Below, one piece after another: positions 57,023 through 64,000 of a stretch of DNA of 64,000 bases (position 1 is the stretch's first letter; each line of letters begins with the position of its first letter). The DNA comes from Steromphala cineraria (lineage: Eukaryota; Mollusca; Gastropoda; Trochida; Trochidae). The DNA lies in NCBI GenBank assembly GCA_916613615.1, contig OU744724.1:47048500-47112499 (forward strand), in the 5' to 3' direction. The position numbers were made by a program, and so were the translations under genes. The notes under the pieces were generated by a model. It was not told the origin of the DNA. It was given only the letters and a program-made list of their open reading frames with translations, and did not search any database.

Positions 57023-58170
57023 CTATTTTGAGAAATCTCTGTTTAGCAAATTATTAATGTCATCATCATTACAAGCAGCACAACTAGCAGCCATTTCATC
57101 GTGACAATAAATATAATCTTTTACAAATGAGATGAAATCATTAAAAACATTAAAAACAGATTTGAAATATAATACCCAGGAAGAACAATCGATGACAGGA
57201 GATGTATACATAAAATTCTTATTTAAGCCTTTCACAAAAGACCAAAATGATTTTTTATTTTTGCTTTGACAGGTCAATAGTAAGTCGCTGGTCACATTAG
57301 AGTAGTAATGTTCCTTCCGCTGTCGACATAACTCACAGAATTTGTTACGAGTTGAATGAAACCGGGTCAGATATCCAAAGTTGCCTGTTATTTTGAATCT
57401 GTCTAAGAGATGGTATTTTTCACGCTTTAAATTATCACAATCCACATCAAACCATGCAGCACTTCTATGGGACTTATCAGAGTTACTGTTATTTTTAACT
57501 ATCATACCACAACTGTGAGCTGAAGACTCAATACAGTCTATAAGCGTACTGGCAGCACGTGATGTGTTGTGACCTGCCATGTCATTAAAATCTGCAATAG
57601 GAATAGTCTATAACTCCTTTGCTAATGTCTCATGAAATGTCTCTGCACGTTCTGGACGCTACACTTTTCTTCTTACAGTAGAAGTGTTCATAGACTCTGA
57701 CAAGTTAGGTGCCAGCGGTTGATCATTACATGACAGCCTGCATATAATAGGAAAATGATCAGACTCATCTCTTGTTTCTACATTGAAATCTAAAATACGA
57801 TCAAACAAATCAGTTGAGCACAGCATATAATCAACTAAACTTGCACCATTATGCACGTAACATGTAAAAGCACCGATCTCACGTTTAAAATGTGAATTCC
57901 ATGAGAGCAACACAGGTTTATTAAATCCTTCCCGTATGGGTGCCAGGGTTTATTTCCTAATCTCGTGATGAACAAGGTATTTCAAAGTTATCGACGTCGA
58001 TATCTGTGCTGTTTAGTTCGGGGATATATTCGTGAGACCCTGATACAGCATAATCCATCAGCTTACCAGTGCGAGCATTAAAATCACCACTGAGTAGAAT
58101 ATCACAGTCAGCATGTTTTGATTTAAGTTCCAAAAGAGCTTTATGGACATTCGCTTAATTTCACGAGTTC
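57023..58170 (-). pseudogene. LINE endonuclease and start of RT, broken
   Basis: Near 58110-58060 the - strand reads LLSGDFNARTGKLMDY, the GDFNA motif of APE endonucleases. 57913-57659 adds GASLVDYMLCSTDLF and RDESDHFPI, the catalytic SDH block. 57580-57023 encodes the linker (SAAWFDVDCDNLKREKY, KKSFWSFVKGLNK). Immediately after, to about 56810, come RKSSGPDCVPPEVL and NFPEKWSKSMLFPLHKKG, the typical entry to RT. Frameshifts and stops separate the blocks. Confidence 0.8.
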
Positions 58171-58365
58171 ATTTCTTTAGGGTTAATAGGAATCTTCAAA
58201 GTAGAAAATATCGTCTTTAAAGGGTGGAGTTGCAGATCTGAAATGTCATTGTTCTACTTAAAGTTTGAAGGAGTACAACTCTTAAGTTGTTAAATATTAT
58301 TATCATTAATTTAGCACATTTGACTTAATTTTCTATTATCTCCCTCCATTACCATCATCACCATT

Positions 58366-58958
58366 ATTAGCTCATCTGGCCTGTAAGGCCCGATGGGCTT
58401 ATGGCATGGCATGGTGTCCGGCGTCCGTCCGTCCATCCGTCCATCCGTTTATCCGTCCATAAACTTTGTGGAATTTTGACTTCCAGAACCATAAGGCCTA
58501 GAAAGCTGAAAGTTGTTGTACAGAATCCTTGACCGATGAGGATTAAAAATTGTAGCTTTGGTGGCCCTTTGACCCCTATTAAGGGCCAGAGGGGCCACTC
58601 CCTTAAAACCTATTTTCATCATCTTCTCCAGATGCAAAAGGCCCAGAAAGCTGAAACCTTGTGAATATACTCTTTGACTGGTGAGGATTGTGATTTATAG
58701 CTTTTGTGGCCCTGTGGCGCCTAATAAGGACCTCGAGGGCCAAACCTGTTAACCTAATTTCATCTTTTTCTCAAGAAGCATGAGGCCTAGAAAGCTGAAA
58801 TTTGTGTGCAAGCTCCTAAGTTAGATAAGGAGGATTCCAAATTGTACATTTGGTGACCCTGTGGTCCAAAGTAAGGGGGGAACCACATTTGCCACTCCCT
58901 AAAGTAAAATTGATATGAAGCCTCATGAGCTACAGAGCCACTGGCTCTTTTTTATTTT
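58366..58958 (+). repeat. AGCTCATC-type hairpin element, copy F, complete
   Basis: It has the start AGCTCATCTGGCCTGTAAGG, 'gggcttatggcatggcatgg', (GTCC/ATCC)n and about three units ('aggcctagaaagctgaaa', 'agctttggtggccc'). It ends ATGAGCTACAGAGCCACTGGCTCTTTTTTA. It is the most compact complete copy in the window. Confidence 0.8.
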
Positions 58959-59646
58959 TATTTGAACCCGATACAGACAATATTTTACAACTTTATTCCT
59001 CGGAGCACAATCGATTATAATCAGACTTATCGTTACTGTTCATTCTAAGCAGCCAATCCTGTAAATAAAAATGTGCTCTTTCAATGAAATGTCCATCTTC
59101 TGAAAAATGGTTTTAAAAAAATTATAACTTTGTTTTTATTTTGATTGCCATCACTCAATAAATTGTGTCCAAGCATGCACTCATCACAGCAGCAGTAATT
59201 TCTGATTGCACGCTTGCAAACCATATAAATATTATTGTAAAAAACTATTTGGAATGATAAACATTGTCTTTCAAATGGTCTTATAAAATCATATAAATAC
59301 TGAGCATGCATATGCAAATTCTATACGTAAATGAAGATAATTAATTGCTCTTTATGATAATAAATTTTAGGATATATGTTGCCAAAGTAACCAGGTGATG
59401 TTTCATATGACATTTCAAAACAAGTGTGAAGTTTTGTAATACCTGAACAAGAGTTTCATTTTCGCTTCTCTTTTGACGGTCGACATAGTGAAAACAAACA
59501 ATGATTTTATGAAGTAACAGTTGAAATATACAGAAAGTTGCGCAACAACTATTGTTGCTACGCAAAAGTGAAATTTGCAAATGTGCTCATATTGAAGATA
59601 TGTTATAACTTATTAACCACCATAATGTTAATAAAGCTCAATGATG
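58959..59646. other. Unassigned AT-rich sequence
   Basis: No gene, repeat border or splice-supported exon is seen. Confidence 0.4.
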
Positions 59647-60724
59647 TTTCAAGGGTTCAGTCGCTCGAAGACGAAAATTTTCGGCGTGTATAAATATGGA
59701 GCGAATTTTGTTTTCGTCTTCACGTTAACGGTAGCTCCTTCTCAATTTACTCCAATCTACATTAAACAATAGGTGCTTGTCTAAACAACTCCGATCATCA
59801 ACACCAGGACACAAATTGATCGGTTGTTCCCCCGACCTCGTGACCACATAAAAAACACAACTTTACATTATCATAATTATTATTGCTAATACGATACATG
59901 AAATTTCCAACACAAAGATATCTACCACCTCTGGAAGTGGGAACATACTTGTACTATACTTGTGCGTTAGATATGGTGCAATGCCGATAGTGATTGCAAA
60001 AAAAAAAATTAATATCGAGTAGAAACTAATTTATAGGTACCTTAATTGTTTTGTTATTATTATATTTGATTGAAATCAACTCATAATTTTTACATAAATT
60101 GTGAAAAATGTTCACATATCAGTTAACCATCATGTCAACGTGAGAACAGTTCACATCTTGCTCACGAATGGTTTATTCTCATGAAGATCACAAAAAATGA
60201 CATAGAGAAACAATACAAATATACAGGTTGGTTTATGGGAGCATACGTAGACAGGTTTTGAGATAATTGCATAATTTCAATTGAAGAGCTTTTATGCTCA
60301 CATGACATTAATGATATAAACTTATGTAAAGATGGATATTTACAATAATAGTAAGGAAATAATGAATCTCTTACTGCGTTAAGAAATGGACAATACAAAA
60401 TGATATGGGCCTCATCTCCGATTGATTTTTTACAGAGTACACATAATCTCTCTTCTTTTGTACTGTTATACCATCTACCTGTTTCTATTGGGAGTCTATG
60501 GTTACAAGTTCTGATTTTAGCGAGCCAAATGCGCACATTTAATGGGAAGTGTAATAAATAACATTCGAGGTATGGTGATGGCTTAAACATATTATATTAT
60601 AATAGTATCCTTTAGAGGATTTTGATTTAGATTCGGAAGGCGATAATCCGTCCTTAATCCCTTATCCAAACATTACTAATCATCAAAGAGCACCGCTTTT
60701 CGTCTTCGAGCGAACACCTGAAAC
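59647..60724. mobile_element. Candidate TIR element with GCTCGAAGACGAAAA ends
   Basis: The left end has GGGTTCAGTCGCTCGAAGACGAAAA. In complement the right end reads TTTCAGGTGTTCGCTCGAAGACGAAAAG, about 25-28 bp of inverted match. A second, weaker copy of the right end (GGTATTCGCTCGAAGTCGAAAA in complement) follows at about 60731-60752. A LINE fragment lies inside. No clean target duplication is visible, so the exact borders are uncertain. Confidence 0.5.
60162..60590 (-). pseudogene. LINE 3' fragment: zinc knuckle region
   Basis: The 142-codon frame contains LAKIRTCNHRLPIETGRWYN and a zinc knuckle of the form C-x2-C...H-x4-C (CVLCKKSIGDEAHIILYCP). It is the same protein region as at 18.6, 32.9 and 55.7 kb but clearly diverged. 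RT and endonuclease are absent. It probably arrived before or after the surrounding candidate TIR element, and the order cannot be told. Confidence 0.75.
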
Positions 60725-60752
60725 TAGATTTTCGACTTCGAGCGAATACCCC

Positions 60753-63700
60753 GTATCAAGCGCTACAGTGTTATGAAGGAAGCAAGCATGTAAATGGCCA
60801 TATTTCCAAATTTATAAATCCAAAATGAAAAATTCCGGCTTAAAGTGTGGAACTTGGCATGAATGATCATTGAACATGTGTATGTATTCATTATGCTTAG
60901 GATCCAAATTTTTCAAACGCGGGAACCTGGTCACGTGACCAAAAATCCAATATGGCCACCAAATTTCTTAAAAATTCATTTTAACCATTTCAACCGTATT
61001 TTATTAGTTAATTTTGAAACAAAATATTATTAATATAATACATATCATGACAAAAGAAGTACTTTCTGACATAAGATCTATACATTTTCTCATTTCAATT
61101 GGGCGTGGCTTTCAATTCTTTCCACTCTTCATTATGAATGCATGCATTTTCGTGTAATTAATTTCATAACAATCATGAGATGTAAGTTTTATTTATTAAA
61201 CATTCTAATGATCCAAATCAAAAGTCTGCAGGTTTTTGTTTCTATAGTAAATTGTGGTTAAATTGTGACGGCCATTGAGAACCAGCAGTACACCTTGTTA
61301 AGGATGCTCCCCCTATGTCTGTTACGGAGCTATAGTCATTAGAATATCCTATAGAAATATTAAAATGTTGAAATGAAATGAAACTGGGCAAGTCAAGGTG
61401 AGTCTTGGCTAAGGTCAAGGTCATGGTATTTTCGCATGGATATGGTCAATGTCAAGGTACGTTGTCTCACAATTTTGGCACTGCTTTAGAATTCAATCTT
61501 AAAATCTCTATGTACATTGTCTACTCTATGGAAGCAAACGAAAAGGGTAGCAGTAAAAGGGTTAATGTTTATATCGCACTGAGGTTAAGACCAGAGTGTC
61601 ACTTGTTTATCACAACGTCATATTATTATAAATTCATTTTTGAGTGCAATAATTTATTTAAGTTCTTTAAGATTATACCAACAATAGTACAAATGATTCC
61701 ATGCGGTTGGTAACTACAGTTATGCATAACTTATACAAAAAAGGGTTTTTGTGCAAATTATGCATATCATTCCTTCTGATGCTAACTTGAGCCTCAGAGG
61801 CCCAGAGGTTTTATAATATCCAGTTTCTATGCATTCCTACAAAACCTTGAAAATAATTGTAACCATACTGAATCACTTTAAAAAATCTACAGATGGTGAG
61901 TGCTTCACCAATTAAAGTAAAAGTAAAGTTATTTTGACAATGATAGCTCTCATCTTGACTTATCTTGCCTCAGAATCATGAATGAAGATGCTATAGTTGA
62001 TACGTGTTTAATACCCAAACAATCCCTCATTATTATTTAGCAATTCAATGTAACGCGGGCCTTTGAGATCCAGGGAATCACCAAAGAGCAGTAAAATTGC
62101 GATGAATAGGGAAGGTTAAGTACTTTCCCCTACCGGTAATGTTTTCTTTAGCAAACACAAATTCATTATTAATGTTTGAATGATACCAAAATTGTATCCA
62201 ATTAAAACAAGAAGACATGGTCATTAACATCCCCGGCTAACTAAGTTTTCAACTCCCAATGTTTTTCTACATGGGCCGTAACTCTGTAATAAATAATTGC
62301 ATTTACCTCATTTTTTAACTCCATCAAGGTATTGATACCCTGAAGACACACGGCAAATTTGGTTATCTTATCTGAAATTGGTTCTGAGTAAAATTGTCCC
62401 ATTTGATGACACCCTCGAACAGAGTCCAAAAACACGAACAAGGGCAATTACTCTGTAAAAAATAACTGATTCTGATTTACGAACCCTATCAAGGTATTGA
62501 TCCATGAAGACTCAAAGCAAGTTTGGTTAACCTATCTTAACCTTTTTCCGCCCAGTGTTCCCATATGGGAACATGTCCTTCAAACTGCTTTAACTTTGTT
62601 TCCTTGCAATAAAATTATGTTTTTCTTTCGTCATATTGATATTGACATAATAACCTACAATTTGGTAGGGAGAGAAAGCTTGTGAAAATTTGTTTCTGTG
62701 AAATGATGATGTCCCAAAAATGGTTAAAAATCAGTTTTTTAGACAAAAACTTTAAGAAGGGTATATAATGATATTTTTAAAAATTCCAAAATCATTTAGG
62801 TAATTTTGTATGAAAGACAAAATTAATGATGGTGCAATACTAATACCAAAAAAAGTTTGTTAGAAAAGTAAAATATAAAGTAGAACAAAATTGGTAAATG
62901 TGATTGTTCCGGTATGGGAACATTGGGACGAACACCGTGAAAGTGTACAAAACTGGTTAATCTTCCCAAAGAAATTAAAAACACATGACAAAAGTGGTGT
63001 ATTGATTTATTTTAAGTTTCATTAGGTTGATAGGATGTGCTTCTTGGTGTTTTGGGGACTTTTACTTGTTCTCCATCTTTTGGGTAACATATATGACTAC
63101 AGAATTGTGATTTCTGGAATGTCGTTTTAGCAATTTCAGCTAAAAAATATAATGATTACAGACATTTTCGTATTGATGACAAGTGATAAAGATTTAACAT
63201 TCTGATTATATATTGAATGTAAAATACTTTTATTTGACGTGAACTGTATGTCATAGGGTCCAGTATATTTGCTAGGTAAAAACATACTCTATGAGACATT
63301 TCAATAACAGTATGCCTTTTTTAAAGAAGAACTCTAAGCAAAAGTTTTTTTACACATCGTTTGCTTAGGTCCAGTCAACTCCAGTGTAAAACCAAGTGTG
63401 TTTAAGCCCATCAGAGAATGATTCTCTGTTACACAAAACAAAAGATAGTTTGTACTTCTCTAACAGTTTTCTAGAAGTATGCATGTTTGTGTCTGAACTT
63501 GATAAATATAAAGTAAAACCAAAAATTACCAATTTCTGTCATATGTTGTGCGTAAAGTGTCCATGTCCTTTGTTAATTACTTTGAGCAAGAGTAAATATG
63601 GTGTTACCTTTAATTGTTTATGCATATGTAAATTCAGAAATGGTTACACTGAGATTATACAATTTGGTTTAGCTCTAAGATGTAAACACATTGTTAAATT

Positions 63701-63906
63701 TAAATAGATGAAATACATGGTTGAACAATACTTTGATGTGAAAAAATGTTTGGTCTTTGTTAAAGTGGACTTATCGGTAATGTACTAAATCTGTTAAAAC
63801 TATGGCAATAAATCTCTGAAACTGTAAACATTTTAAAAAAGGCGTATATTTCATTGCAATCAATTAAGTTTCACTGAACACAAAGTTAACGCCATAGCCA
63901 GTTTTT
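60753..63906. other. Mostly unassigned AT-rich sequence
   Basis: A (AAGGTCA)-rich stretch lies at about 61396-61460. At 62541-62960 CCCAGTGTTCCCATATGGGA and an inverted counterpart (TCCCAATGTTCCCATACCGG in complement) suggest a roughly 420-bp MITE with TTAA on the left only. Around 62290 and 62450 two similar phrases ('gtaactctgtaa', 'caaggtattgat') mark an old duplicated repeat. No gene is recognised. The 103-codon frame at 63396 has no domain. Confidence 0.4.
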
Positions 63907-64000
63907 AGCTCACCTTTACAAAGTAAATGTGAGCTTATGTCGTGGCGCTTCGTCCGTCGTCCGTCTGTCTGTCTGCCCGTCTGCCCGTAAACTTTCACGA
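63907..64000 (+). repeat. AGCTCACC-type hairpin element, start only
   Basis: AGCTCACCTTTACAAAGTAAATGTGAGCTTATG with a (GTCC/GTCT)n run and CGTAAACTTTCACGA, matching the start at 49326. It continues past the window end. Confidence 0.85.

Larger units (their letters stand above)
55403..58200 (-). mobile_element. Near full-length but decayed LINE with (GATT)n tail
   Basis: On the - strand it runs from endonuclease sequence near 58170 to a GAATAAAAGATTGATTGATT tail at 55403. Blocks in order are APE-type endonuclease, linker, the N-terminal part of RT, a gap, thumb and connection, and the zinc knuckle. It lies just after the host gene's stop codon, antisense to it. Confidence 0.8.

Noticed and set aside
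61405..61713. Small gene on the + strand
   Set aside because: The 102-codon frame begins in an AAGGTCA-rich repeat and has no recognisable domain or promoter context.
62541..62960. MITE with GTTCCCATA inverted ends
   Set aside because: The ends are suggestive, but only the left side has TTAA and the match is imperfect. It is mentioned under the gap entry and not called.

Overview
The window is animal nuclear DNA, most likely from a bivalve mollusc. It is AT-rich, has spliced exons with GT-AG introns, and is packed with interspersed repeats. The mollusc call rests on several repeat types: hairpin-ended elements carrying GTCC-type microsatellites and about 150-bp tandem cores (like oyster 'pearl' or Helentron-derived elements), a tRNA-derived SINE with a mollusc-type central domain, Penelope-like elements with a GIY-YIG domain, and non-LTR elements with a C-terminal zinc knuckle. 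Nothing points to a prokaryote. The genus cannot be named from this stretch.

One host gene spans most of the window on the + strand. Four exons join without breaking frame: 12456-12552, 27476-27594, 45007-46285 and 54935-55005 (stop). They encode the last 521 or so residues of a nuclear protein with a U1/matrin-type C2H2 zinc finger, and the arrangement resembles ZNF318. The upstream exons lie outside the window. Introns of about 14.9, 17.4 and 8.6 kb hold most of the repeats.

Layout: 1-3.5 kb, a retroelement relic and a hairpin/tandem-repeat element interrupted by a decayed Tc1-like transposon. 3.5-5.7 kb, a TTAA-flanked element whose second copy lies at 14.4-16.2 kb. 6.0-8.8 kb, a head-to-head Penelope-like pair with a 13-bp target duplication. 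9-11.5 kb, a SINE and a nine-unit tandem element. 12.5-13.5 kb, exon and a 55-bp minisatellite. 16.6-27.2 kb, a family with CCGTATCC/GGGTATAAG ends in long, short, inverted and hAT-interrupted forms, plus a LINE and a foldback MITE. 27.5-33.4 kb, exon, a second hAT element, a SINE head and two LINE fragments. 35.6-43.6 kb, a higher-order satellite, a 170-bp tandem element, a 3.2-kb TTAA element and a 151-bp tandem element. 45-55 kb, the large exon, further hairpin elements and the last exon. 55.4-64 kb, a decayed LINE, more repeats and mostly unassigned sequence.

The most interesting structural signal is modularity. At least four repeat families combine a family-specific terminal hairpin, a GTCC microsatellite and a tandem core. 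Some core monomers are shared between families that have different hairpins. Some cores also carry inverted pairs of nuclear-receptor-like half-sites. All recognisable LINE fragments, the main Penelope ORF and the Tc1 relic are antisense to the host gene.
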